Positions 1-6,515 of a stretch of 64,000 bases of DNA are shown here, piece after piece. Source of the DNA: Catellatospora sp. IY07-71 (GTDB taxonomy: Bacteria > Actinomycetota > Actinomycetes > Mycobacteriales > Micromonosporaceae). The notes beneath the pieces were generated by a model. It was not told the origin of the DNA and did no database searches. It saw only the letters and a list, made by a program, of their open reading frames with translations. The translations under genes were made by a program, and so were the position numbers. The stretch's first letter is position 1. Every line of letters begins with the position of its first letter. Location: assembly GCF_018326265.1 (NCBI RefSeq), contig NZ_AP023360.1, positions 1,417,501 through 1,481,500 on the forward strand. Reading direction: 5' to 3'.

Positions 1-1095
1 GTCGGGGCCGGCACCACCTGGCGCGAGCTGATCCCCGTGCTGAACGCGCACGGCTGCTCGCCCAAGATCATGCAGTCGAACCACGACTTCTCGATCGGCG
101 GCTCACTGAGCGTCAACTGCCACGGCTGGCACGCGGGCCACCCGCCCATCGCCGCGACCGTGCGCGGCCTGCGCATGCTCACCGCCTCCGGCGAGATCGT
201 CAGCTGCGGCCCGGCCGCCAACCCCGAGCTGTTCGGCCTGGTGCTCGGCGGGTACGGGCTGTTCGGCGTCATCCTCGACGCCGACCTGGAGGTCTGGCCC
301 AACGCCGTCTACGAACCTCATTTCGACACCGTGGCCGCGGCGGACTACGCCGAGGCGTACGCCCGGCTGCTCGCCGGCACCGACACCGAGATGGCGTACG
401 GGCGGCTGTCGGTCGACCCGCGCGGCTTCCTCGAGCAGGCGATCATCGTGCGGTTCACGCCCCAGGCCGGCACCCGTGGCGAGATCCTGCCGCTGAGCAG
501 CCCGGAGTCGCCCGAGTTGCAGCGCGCCGTGTTCCGCAACTCGGCCGGCAGCGACCTCGGCAAGGCGGTGCGCTGGGGCCTGGAACGCGAGATCGCACCC
601 TGGCTGGCCGGGCCGCTGAGCCGCAACAGCATCCAGAACCAGCCCGCCGCCGTCTTCGCCGACCACTCCGCCGAGACCTGCGACATCCTGCACGAGTACT
701 TCGTCTCGCCGGACGCGCTGGGCAAGTTCGTCGACGCCGCCCGCGAGATCATCCCCCGCTCCGGCGCGGAGCTGCTCAACGTCACCGTGCGGGAGGTCCG
801 CCGCGACACCGTCAGCGCCCTGGCGTACGCCCGCCAGGACGTGTTCGGCCTCGTCATGAACTTCCGGCAGGAGCGCACCGGGGACGCCGACGCCGCCATG
901 CGGGCGCTCACCCGGGAGCTGATCGAGGCCGTGCTGGCGGTCGGCGGCACGTTCTACCTGCCGTACCGGCTGCACGCCACGCCGGAGCAGGTACGCCGGG
1001 CCTACCCGGGCTGGCAGGCCGCGATGGCCGCCAAATCCCGGATCGACCCGTCTCGTGTCTTCCGCAACGCCCTGTTCGACGCGTACGGCGCCTAA
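1..1095 (+). CDS. FAD-binding oxidoreductase, 5' truncated by window edge
   Basis: The frame is open from base 1 to the TAA at 1093-1095 (364 residues visible), so the start lies outside the window. The first visible residues, VGAGTTWRELIPVL, and the later SIGGSLSVNCHGWHAG resemble the second half of a PCMH/FAD_binding_4 domain, as in glycolate-oxidase or alditol-oxidase-type flavoenzymes. The remaining 250 residues would be the substrate-binding cap, ending in SRIDPSRVFRN, a motif often seen at the end of such oxidases. The substrate cannot be told from sequence. The stop overlaps the convergent downstream gene by four bases. Family assignment is fairly sure; any specific enzyme name would be a guess. 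Confidence 0.8.
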   Translation, partial: VGAGTTWRELIPVLNAHGCSPKIMQSNHDFSIGGSLSVNCHGWHAGHPPIAATVRGLRMLTASGEIVSCGPAANPELFGLVLGGYGLFGVILDADLEVWPNAVYEPHFDTVAAADYAEAYARLLAGTDTEMAYGRLSVDPRGFLEQAIIVRFTPQAGTRGEILPLSSPESPELQRAVFRNSAGSDLGKAVRWGLEREIAPWLAGPLSRNSIQNQPAAVFADHSAETCDILHEYFVSPDALGKFVDAAREIIPRSGAELLNVTVREVRRDTVSALAYARQDVFGLVMNFRQERTGDADAAMRALTRELIEAVLAVGGTFYLPYRLHATPEQVRRAYPGWQAAMAAKSRIDPSRVFRNALFDAYGA

Positions 1096-2162
1096 CGGCG
1101 CGGCTTACGGAGCAGGATGCCCTCCCAGGTGACCGTGCTCGACCAGCGCGGACCCGGTGCGGTGACGGGGCTGCCGTCCGCGGCGACGGCGACCCCCGGG
1201 CGCTTGCCCGACTCGGCCACCGTGACCGCCTGCGAGAGAACGGTCAGCACCCGGCTCAGCCGGTAGTACTCCGACCCGAAGGTCCAGCCCTCGCCCGTCA
1301 CGGTGGTGCCACCGCCGGTCATGAAGTTGTCCCTGTTCCGGATCGACACGACCGTCGCGCTCCACCGGTGCCAGTCCCCGGTGCAGTCCCCCGACGTGCT
1401 GAAGGTGCCGTCGGCCAGGCCCCACGAGTTGTACTGCTCGACCTTGCCCTTGACCTCGAACCGCCCGCCGGCACACTTCGCCCGGCCCTCCACCACGATC
1501 GACTTACGGACCGTCGGCGCCCGGAAGGGCGACGGGCGCTCGTTCCTCCACCGCACCAGCACGGCCTCGGAGTGCACCGTCACGCCGGTGCCGTCGGCGC
1601 CGGGCAGCGGCGGCATGTCCGGCATGCCGTGCAGCAGGCGCCCGCGAGTGGATCCGGTGTCCCCGCCGCAACGCTGCTCGAACGTCAGATCGAGCCGCTG
1701 GATGGCGCCGTCGGTCACGGCGAGTTCGTGGATCGTGAAGGAGCCGGTCAGCGTGTTGCAGCCCCGGCCGCTGCCGGAGAGGTCCATGCCGGTGGCCCCG
1801 TCGTTGTACGGGATGCGTGCCGCGTCGGTGAACGTGCCGACCGCCAGCTCACGGTCGGCGGGCGGGCGCAGCTCCAGCGACCACCAGTCCTGTCCCCAGG
1901 ACGCACCGATCGGCAGGTGCCGCACGTCGCTGACCCCGCGCAGGTCGACCTTCAGACCGTATACGGAGCCCTGGAAGCTCATGGTCAAGCCCGGGGTGGT
2001 GCTGGTGTAGGCGTACGACTGATTCATGCTGATGCCGTCGTCGCCGGAGAAGGTCAACCGGGTCACCGGTGCGATCTCGGCCGCGGCCGGAACCGCGGGC
2101 GCGACGACCGCCAGCGAGACGGCGACGAGCCAGGCCAGGCGTGATTTCAGCAGCTTACGCAC
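1092..2162 (-). CDS. Secreted hypothetical protein
   Basis: I chose the GTG start at 2162 because a GGGGGAG ribosome-binding site lies six bases upstream and the protein then begins with a classical signal peptide: basic VRKLLKSR, a hydrophobic core, then AVPAAA before a likely cleavage site near residue 28. An upstream in-frame extension to 2306 is possible but lacks that logic. The mature part (about 328 residues) is polar, with paired cysteines (GRGCNTLTG, QRCGGD, KCAGG, GDCTGD) suggesting an extracellular beta-rich, disulfide-bonded fold. No catalytic motif is visible and I do not recognise the family. It converges on and overlaps the oxidase gene by four bases. Confidence 0.75.
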   Translation of the reverse strand: MRKLLKSRLAWLVAVSLAVVAPAVPAAAEIAPVTRLTFSGDDGISMNQSYAYTSTTPGLTMSFQGSVYGLKVDLRGVSDVRHLPIGASWGQDWWSLELRPPADRELAVGTFTDAARIPYNDGATGMDLSGSGRGCNTLTGSFTIHELAVTDGAIQRLDLTFEQRCGGDTGSTRGRLLHGMPDMPPLPGADGTGVTVHSEAVLVRWRNERPSPFRAPTVRKSIVVEGRAKCAGGRFEVKGKVEQYNSWGLADGTFSTSGDCTGDWHRWSATVVSIRNRDNFMTGGGTTVTGEGWTFGSEYYRLSRVLTVLSQAVTVAESGKRPGVAVAADGSPVTAPGPRWSSTVTWEGILLRKPRR

Positions 2163-2248
2163 GTGTTTCTCCCCCGTCGGAGAAGCGAAGAGACGCCCGC
2201 AGCGAAGATCGACCTTGCGGGCGGCGAAAGCGTATTGCCTGCGACGGC

Positions 2249-2332
2249 GGACAGACAATCGAACTGACGGCCGACACCTATGGACACGTTCTACCGACAC
2301 AGGCACGGAGGGCAGCAGATGGCATCGACTGA
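2249..2332 (+). pseudogene. Fossil C-terminus of a tyrosine recombinase
   Basis: The 27 codons ending at TGA 2330-2332 read ...QTIELTADTYGHVLPTQ then ARRAADGID. The ADTYGHVLP block with a following RRAAD segment is the usual C-terminal catalytic-tyrosine region of phage-type integrases; the Tyr codon is 2279-2281. Nothing upstream in any frame looks like the rest of the enzyme: that sequence belongs to the oppositely oriented secreted-protein gene. I therefore read it as a remnant left by deletion of an integrated element. The match is short, so this is a confident impression rather than proof. Confidence 0.6.
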
Positions 2333-2427
2333 GTAATGGCAGCAGGCGGACTTAGATAGATCGACTTATAGCGATATTCGTTCCCGCCGACAGAACGACC
2401 GCCATGCGGGAACGGTCACACACCGGC

Positions 2428-3177
2428 TTACGCGCTTTGCGGTTCGGTTGCCTGTCCCTGACGCTGCTTCACCGCAGGAATGGCGGCAGGAGCCGACTCC
2501 AGTAGTGAAACATCTGCGGGGAGGCCCGCGAAGTGCAGGCTCAGCATCGCTTGGAGCCTCGCCCGAAGTGCGGGATCATCAACCTCACGCATCAAGTCGA
2601 CTGCGTCCTCGGTGCGCCTGTCATCACGGAGCTTGTCGAAGAAGGCACTCATCGTGGCTTGTGCACGCTTGTCTTGAACGAAGAAGAGCGCCGCGACTGC
2701 CTCCACAACCGCACCAGCGATCAGCGGAATTACGGTCATCTCCAGGGAGCTGCCGGCAACGGACATCCCGACACCGACAAGGATCACCACGAATCCGAGT
2801 GACGCCGCTCCCAGGCTGACCCGGAAGCTGATCTTGGACTGGGAAAGACCCTGAACTGCGTACTCTTGAAGTAGTCGGTACCGTCGGTCGTCCTTCTCGG
2901 CCGCATGGCGCAGGCGTTCCAGCTCGCCTTCAAGCGCGGCAAGACGCTCGGTCGTCCGGTTGTCAGCGCCTTCCATAAGGTCACGAACGACGGATGCGAT
3001 TTCGACAATGCGATCGGGCTGCTCACTTCGCGCTGATAGCCGCGCTCGTAGAGCTTCCGCTGCCACATGAGCCGATCGGCTCGCCAGCCTCTGAACGAGG
3101 ACCGACGCGGCCACAGCGGCTACGCCTGCGCCGAGGCCCGCAGCCGCCGAGATCCACTCAGCCCACCCAGTTGCCAT
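2428..3177 (-). CDS. TRADD-N-associated two-TM membrane protein
   Basis: This 249-residue protein has an N-terminal hydrophobic segment (residues about 8-27), a charged helical stretch likely to form a coiled coil (about 60-110), and then a hallmark block: a QGLSQSKISF helix, two transmembrane segments (about 125-145 and 150-168), VEAVAALFFVQ, and FFDKLRDDRRTEDAVDLM. That block resembles, from memory, the cyanobacterial/actinobacterial TRADD-N-associated two-transmembrane domain, which has been proposed as a membrane-acting module of NTP-dependent conflict systems. No sensor ATPase or effector gene sits beside it. It lies between two recombinase fossils, so horizontal arrival is plausible. 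Family match is good; the immune role is inference. Confidence 0.72.
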   Translation of the reverse strand: MATGWAEWISAAAGLGAGVAAVAASVLVQRLASRSAHVAAEALRARLSARSEQPDRIVEIASVVRDLMEGADNRTTERLAALEGELERLRHAAEKDDRRYRLLQEYAVQGLSQSKISFRVSLGAASLGFVVILVGVGMSVAGSSLEMTVIPLIAGAVVEAVAALFFVQDKRAQATMSAFFDKLRDDRRTEDAVDLMREVDDPALRARLQAMLSLHFAGLPADVSLLESAPAAIPAVKQRQGQATEPQSA

Positions 3178-3320
3178 GCCGTGAGGCTATCGGGCGCAGA
3201 CCTCTGTCGGGATCAACACTCTCGGCCACCGGCGTCGGCAAGCCGACTTAACAAAGGTCTGCTCTGCTCGGCTGTACTCGTGGCCGTACCAAAGTCTTCC
3301 ATGCAACCAGAGGTGCCTGG

Positions 3321-3361
3321 TGGAGCCTAGGAGAATCGAACTGCTAACCCCCGCCTTGCAA
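3321..3361 (-). repeat. Partial tRNA-Ala copy (att-like repeat, left)
   Basis: Forty of 41 bases match the 3' half of the intact tRNA-Ala at 5101-5141. Homology stops abruptly on both sides (3320 and 3362), as at an attachment-site crossover boundary. It lacks the D-arm and 5' acceptor strand, so it cannot be a functional tRNA. Confidence 0.8.
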
Positions 3362-3519
3362 GAAGTGATCGACTTGTCAGCGTTTGCGGCCGGATGCCCG
3401 TGACTGTTGGCAACGCACGCTTCTGCATTGCGCAGCATCGCCGCCGATCAGGCATCTCGCTGACTTTCCGCTGACGATTGCCGTCGCAGGGCCGAGCGTT
3501 GAGCTGGCATAGTCATTGC

Positions 3520-3649
3520 GGGCCGGTGGCAGAGCCGGGTTATTGCAGCGCCGCCCAGCCGATGCCGAGCACGCGCGGGGGCTGGGTCTGGCACGTGGGG
3601 GAAGCTGGCGTGCCAGTCCCCACCGGGGGTTCGAATCCCCTCCGGCCCG
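3520..3649 (+). other. 130-nt tRNA-like structure, amino acid unassigned
   Basis: A perfect seven-base acceptor stem can form between GGGCCGG (3520-3526) and CCGGCCC (3642-3648). A T-arm follows tRNA rules exactly: GGGGG, loop TTCGAAT, CCCCT (3625-3641). A three-base D-stem GCA/TGC encloses a GG-containing loop, as in class II tRNAs. The middle (about 3550-3624) is much too long and offers no standard five-base, seven-loop anticodon arm; instead it folds into hairpins CCCAGCC/GGCTGGG and CTGGCACG/CGTGCCAG. It could be a tRNA with an inserted sequence, a degenerate mobile-element tRNA or a tRNA mimic. It lies inside the relict element and is followed by a strong hairpin. Confidence 0.5.
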
Positions 3650-3657
3650 CGAGTCAA

Positions 3658-3680
3658 GGCCAACCGGCTACCGGTTGGCC
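3658..3680. terminator. Hairpin after the tRNA-like structure
   Basis: GGCCAACCGG and CCGGTTGGCC form a perfect ten-base stem with a CTA loop, nine bases past the tRNA-like element. There is no T run. It could end transcription of the tRNA-like RNA rightward or of the small gene at 3767-4069 leftward. Confidence 0.5.
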
Positions 3681-3766
3681 GACAGACCTTCGCGGTGCTG
3701 CCGCTGTGGCGATCAACGCCTGGATGGCGCGCCGCTATCGAGACTGATATGCGAGGATTCGAGCGG

Positions 3767-4069
3767 TTAGCGTTCCTCGATCATCTTGTCGAGCTTGCGC
3801 ACCAGGTCGGCATACTCCTCGGCGACCTGACGCACCTGATCGGCATCGTGCGGATCGAGTGTGTGGCGCAGGTTGGCGATGACACCGATCTGGCCCTCCC
3901 AGCGTGCCAACCGGTCGGCGTCGGGGGTCGGCCGACGCTCCTCCTGCTCGATCAGCACGGTGTAGCACACGATCGCGATTCCAAGGACGTCCAGCGCCGT
4001 CTCGTGGCTCACCGCGTGCCCTGCCGACAGCACGCGCTCCGGCGCGTTGCCGGGGATTGACTCTGTCAC
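3767..4069 (-). CDS. Small hypothetical protein (100 aa)
   Basis: I favour the GTG at 4069 because GGAGG lies five bases upstream. A longer frame to 4174 exists but its first 35 residues look unlike a protein N-terminus. The product is acidic and helical, with a conserved-looking middle (ALDVLGIAIVCYTVLIEQEE) and a C-terminal charged helix ending in LVRKLDKMIEER. No domain is recognised and there is no signal peptide or clear membrane segment. It sits inside the tRNA-Ala relict element, so it is probably cargo. Confidence 0.55.
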   Translation of the reverse strand: MTESIPGNAPERVLSAGHAVSHETALDVLGIAIVCYTVLIEQEERRPTPDADRLARWEGQIGVIANLRHTLDPHDADQVRQVAEEYADLVRKLDKMIEER

Positions 4070-4247
4070 CGACACCTCCAGGCCGACCGGTGCGTCGTGC
4101 GGATCGTCGACCGTCTCGCTACACGATACGCAGCGATCGGCTACACCCGCCGTGTCGGGGTGTTGACCGGCCACCTGGGAAGTTCAGCATCCAAGCTGTG
4201 CGTAAGCAGATTGCAGCTGCGACGCCCGCAGATCTAGGGTGCCCCGC

Positions 4248-4604
4248 ATGTCGCCCCTCGATGTAGCTCCTGATGACGCCTGGCTCTCGCTGTTGGGGGT
4301 GGCCCCGCAGACGGAGGAGATCTCGGGCGACGAGTACGTGCGAGAGCTGCGCTTCCCGATCACTGACACGGACGAACTGCACCTCACGTGGGATCAGACT
4401 GACCAGAGCGTCAGGATCCGGCTCAACAGCGGGACGGCGGTTGTCGTCGATCTGTTCAGGGAGCAAGCCACCCTGCTGACCGCCGAGGTGAACGGCACAC
4501 AGCGGTTCATCGTGCTGAAGTACCGCGCCGAGGGGTGCACGGGAACCACCCGCGTCCAGGTGCAGCCAGCCTTCGCGATCACCGACACATTTCTCCGAAC
4601 CTAA
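4248..4604 (+). CDS. Small hypothetical protein (118 aa)
   Basis: The ATG at 4248 has an AGGG eight bases upstream; a GTG nine bases earlier is an alternative start. The product begins MSPLDVAPDDAWLSLLGVAP and alternates short hydrophobic and acidic stretches, consistent with a small soluble beta-sheet protein. Several features resemble actinobacterial small proteins of unknown function, such as ELHLTWDQTDQSVRIRL. No family or active-site motif is recognised. It is divergent from the 100-residue gene, about 180 bases away, inside the relict integrative element. Confidence 0.6.
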   Translation: MSPLDVAPDDAWLSLLGVAPQTEEISGDEYVRELRFPITDTDELHLTWDQTDQSVRIRLNSGTAVVVDLFREQATLLTAEVNGTQRFIVLKYRAEGCTGTTRVQVQPAFAITDTFLRT

Positions 4605-4655
4605 CCCCACCCGCCGGGGCCATATCCCGCCCACTCCTCCGCCATCGCAACCGCG

Positions 4656-4743
4656 GCTAGGTCTAGCGCCGGATGCCGCTAGGTCTAGCGCTGGTGCTAG
4701 CCCCCTGGTCGGCGTGCAGCCTGCGGCCTAGTGGTCTAGCGGT
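4656..4743. repeat. CTAG-rich short repeats
   Basis: GCTAGGTCTAGCGC occurs at 4656-4669 and again at 4678-4691, and a related CCTAGTGGTCTAGCGG follows at 4727-4742. CTAG occurs seven times in about 85 bases, a tetranucleotide usually rare in bacterial genomes. Each unit is close to a palindrome, so these could be protein-binding sites, for example recombinase arm or excisionase sites of the lost element. Confidence 0.6.
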
Positions 4744-4922
4744 GTCGTGCTGGAGTGAGCGGGAAGCGTTCTGGGCGGCTCTGGTGAGGGTTGCGGATGT
4801 CGCTGGAGATCTGCGGCCTGTGGTGCCGGTGCGGGCCGCCGCCCTCCCCGCGCGGGCCGAAGGCATGAGCGCGGGGAAGGGCGAGCGGCCACGGTGCGGC
4901 GCCTCAGCGCAGCCTTGATCCT

Positions 4923-5099
4923 CTAGAGAACACATCTACAACCCTCAACCTCTACACGCATGCGCCCGACGATCATGAGCGCAAGGTGCGGGACGCATTC
5001 GGTGCCCAGGCTGACGAAATGCTGACTTTTGATCTTCCGAAGCCCGCAACGGAAACTGGCCACGCGCCAGAGCATGGCGGTGACCAGGATGAGCAGTGA
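4923..5099 (+). pseudogene. Truncated tyrosine recombinase (integrase), C-terminal fragment
   Basis: Codons in the frame ending at TGA 5097-5099 read ...NTSTTLNLYTHAPDDHERKV and on to DAFGAQADEMLTFDLP. The TTLNLYTHAPDDHERKV block is the classical integrase C-terminus; the catalytic Tyr codon is 4953-4955. Upstream of about 4923 the frame shows no Arg-His catalytic box, so at least 80% of the gene is missing. Its stop is one base from the 3' end of tRNA-Ala, the usual position of an integrase gene beside its attachment site. Confidence 0.7.
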
Positions 5100-5100
5100 G

Positions 5101-5173
5101 TGGAGCCTAGGAGAATCGAACTCCTAACCCCCGCCTTGCAAAGGCGGTGCTCTGCCAATTGAGCTAAGGCCCC
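5101..5173 (-). tRNA. tRNA-Ala (anticodon TGC)
   Basis: Read on the minus strand, the 73 bases fold as a standard cloverleaf: acceptor GGGGCCT/AGGCTCC with discriminator A, D-arm AGCTCAATTGGCAGAGC, anticodon stem CCGCC/GGCGG with loop TTTGCAA, and T-arm AGGAGTTCGATTCTCCT. Anticodon TGC reads alanine codons. The 3' CCA is not encoded. Its 3' half is duplicated at 3321-3361, so it served as an integration site. Confidence 0.97.
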
Positions 5174-5199
5174 GGAGAGCGGATTCCCCGCCGGTCAGC

Positions 5200-5328
5200 T
5201 CAGCGGAGATCCGGCGCGGTGGTGGCCTCGTGCCACAGAGCCCGCTCGTCGTTGGCCGCCTTGAGCTTCTTGGCGACCAGCGCGACCGCTACGCCGACTC
5301 CGGCGACGATCAGGAGCTTCTTCCACAT
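5200..5328 (-). CDS. DLW-39 family small protein (42 aa)
   Basis: The short frame from ATG 5328 to TGA 5200-5202 encodes MWKKLLIVAGVGVAVALVAK, then KLKAANDERALWHEATTAPDLR. An N-terminal membrane-like helix, a lysine-rich turn and a short acidic tail with a Leu-Trp pair are characteristic of the DLW-39 family, tiny proteins found next to tRNA-Ile/tRNA-Ala downstream of gyrA in actinobacteria. That is the position here, between the two tRNA genes. Function is unknown. Confidence 0.82.
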   Translation of the reverse strand: MWKKLLIVAGVGVAVALVAKKLKAANDERALWHEATTAPDLR

Positions 5329-5352
5329 GATGAGCACCTTAACGCTCGGGAG

Positions 5353-5426
5353 TGGGGCTAGCTGGAATCGAACCAGCGACCTCAGAGTTATCAGCTCTGC
5401 GCTCTAACCGACTGAGCTATAGCCCC
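5353..5426 (-). tRNA. tRNA-Ile (anticodon GAT)
   Basis: The minus strand folds as a 74-base cloverleaf: acceptor GGGGCTA/TAGCCCC with discriminator A, D-arm AGCTCAGTCGGTTAGAGC, anticodon stem CAGAG/CTCTG with loop CTGATAA, and T-arm GCTGGTTCGATTCCAGC. Anticodon GAT specifies isoleucine. CCA is not encoded. The tRNA-Ile/tRNA-Ala pair downstream of gyrA is a conserved actinobacterial arrangement. Confidence 0.97.
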
Positions 5427-5536
5427 GTAAGCGACAACGAACCTTACCGCACCGATCCGGGCTCTTCCAAACCGGTATCCCCTCCCCGCGTGGCGCGCCG
5501 GCTTTCGGCTCCCACCGCAGGCCAGCCCCATCGGCG

Positions 5537-5601
5537 AAGATCGCTGTTTCGTGTCCGAACTTCGGGCAGGAACCCACTTCTTGACACGAACTACTGATCT
5601 T
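5537..5601. repeat. Palindromic dispersed repeat, family 1, copy A
   Basis: This 65-base unit begins AAGATCGC, carries TCGTGTC at offset 12, its complement GACACGA near the end, and closes with TGATCTT. The same layout recurs at 34735-34799 and 47104-47168. The outer and inner inverted segments would make a long hairpin. The copy lies in the gap between the DUF3566 gene and tRNA-Ile. Confidence 0.75.
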
Positions 5602-5668
5602 GCCCACCGCGCCACGGACGCGGGGTCGCGTGACGCGGGGGGGGACGGCGGCGCCCGGCCCCGGGCAC

Positions 5669-5706
5669 GCCACAGCGGTCCGGGGCGAACCGCGGACCGC
5701 TGTGGC
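5669..5706. terminator. Terminator-like hairpin of the gyrase operon
   Basis: GCCACAGCGGTCC and GGACCGCTGTGGC form a perfect 13-base stem with a 12-base loop. It starts 12 bases after the stop of the DUF3566 gene, where gyrB-gyrA-DUF3566 transcription should end. There is no T run, as is common for actinobacterial terminators. Confidence 0.75.
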
Positions 5707-5717
5707 GTGGCCTGGGA

Positions 5718-6512
5718 TCAGTCGCGCTCGGCGAGCGTGATCTCGATGCCGCCGACGAGGTCGGCGCAGACGTTGTAGATGAACGCGCCCAGGGTCATCA
5801 GCGCGGTGAAGAGCACCACGTTGATCGCGCCCAGGATGGCCGACGTCCCGATCACCGCGCTGGCGCTGATCCGGAAGCCGCCCTCGCCGCCGTTGGAGCT
5901 GAACAGGTCCGCCAGGGTGGTGTTGAGTGAGTTGAACACGCCCATCGCGTCCAGCGCCAGGTACAGCACCGAGGTGGCGACCACGATGACGACCAGCAGC
6001 ACGAAGGACACGGCGAAGGCGAACTTCATCACCGACCACGGGTCGATGCGCTTGACGCTCAGCCGCGCCCGGCGCGGGCCGCGCGTGGCGGCCGAGCCGG
6101 CGCTGGTGCGCGCCGCGCGCACGGCCTCGGTCACCCGCACCGCGCCGGCACTCGCGCTGCTGACCACCGAACGCAGCGTGGACGAGCCGGCTGCCACGCG
6201 CCCGGTGGCGGTCGCCGGCCGGTCCGACGTCGCGATGGCGGCGGTCGGCTCGGACTCCGGTGCGGGCATGCCCGCGGGACGGGTGAAGCTGCCGGTCGTG
6301 GTGGTGCTGGTCGTCGCGGCAGCGGCGGTGCTGCCGGCCGGCTCGTCACCACCCACCGCGGACCGGGCCGGGGTCGGCTCGGACTGATCTGCGGGGACTG
6401 TCGCGCGGCCTACGGCCGCCCGGCCGGTCGCCGAGGCGGCGTCGCCGCCGTCCTTCTCGACCGGACTCGCCGGAGCCCCCGCGGTCTCCGACATCGCCTG
6501 TGTCTCCGTCAT
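5718..6512 (-). CDS. DUF3566 domain membrane protein
   Basis: 264 residues. The first 165 are low-complexity, rich in Ala, Thr, Ser and Pro, and probably disordered. The last 90 form the DUF3566 region: an amphipathic IDPWSVMKFAFAVSF start, two transmembrane helices (about 177-198 and 228-252) and a short exposed loop between them. AGGA lies seven bases before the ATG, within the end of gyrA (gap three bases), so translation is probably coupled. The gene directly follows gyrA in many actinobacteria (the position of M. tuberculosis Rv0007); its role is unknown, though a cell-envelope role is often supposed. Terminated by the hairpin at 5669-5706. Confidence 0.88.
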   Translation of the reverse strand: MTETQAMSETAGAPASPVEKDGGDAASATGRAAVGRATVPADQSEPTPARSAVGGDEPAGSTAAAATTSTTTTGSFTRPAGMPAPESEPTAAIATSDRPATATGRVAAGSSTLRSVVSSASAGAVRVTEAVRAARTSAGSAATRGPRRARLSVKRIDPWSVMKFAFAVSFVLLVVIVVATSVLYLALDAMGVFNSLNTTLADLFSSNGGEGGFRISASAVIGTSAILGAINVVLFTALMTLGAFIYNVCADLVGGIEITLAERD

Positions 6513-6515
6513 GCA

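Larger units (their letters stand above)
3321..5141. mobile_element. Relict integrative element at tRNA-Ala
   Basis: Bases 3321-3361 repeat 5101-5141 in the same orientation with one mismatch (position 3343 against 5123). The repeat is the 3' half of tRNA-Ala, from the anticodon to the discriminator base. Intact tRNA-Ala occupies the right copy. This is the expected outcome of site-specific integration into a tRNA 3' end, leaving attL/attR-like repeats. The right end also holds the C-terminus of a tyrosine recombinase, whose stop is one base from the tRNA. Only about 1.8 kb remain between the repeats, so the element is decayed. Contents: a tRNA-like structure, two small unknown genes, a CTAG-rich patch and the integrase remnant. 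Confidence 0.72.

Noticed and set aside
4673..4918. 81-residue open frame in the relict element
   Set aside because: It starts within the CTAG repeats and has no protein-like pattern or ribosome-binding site.
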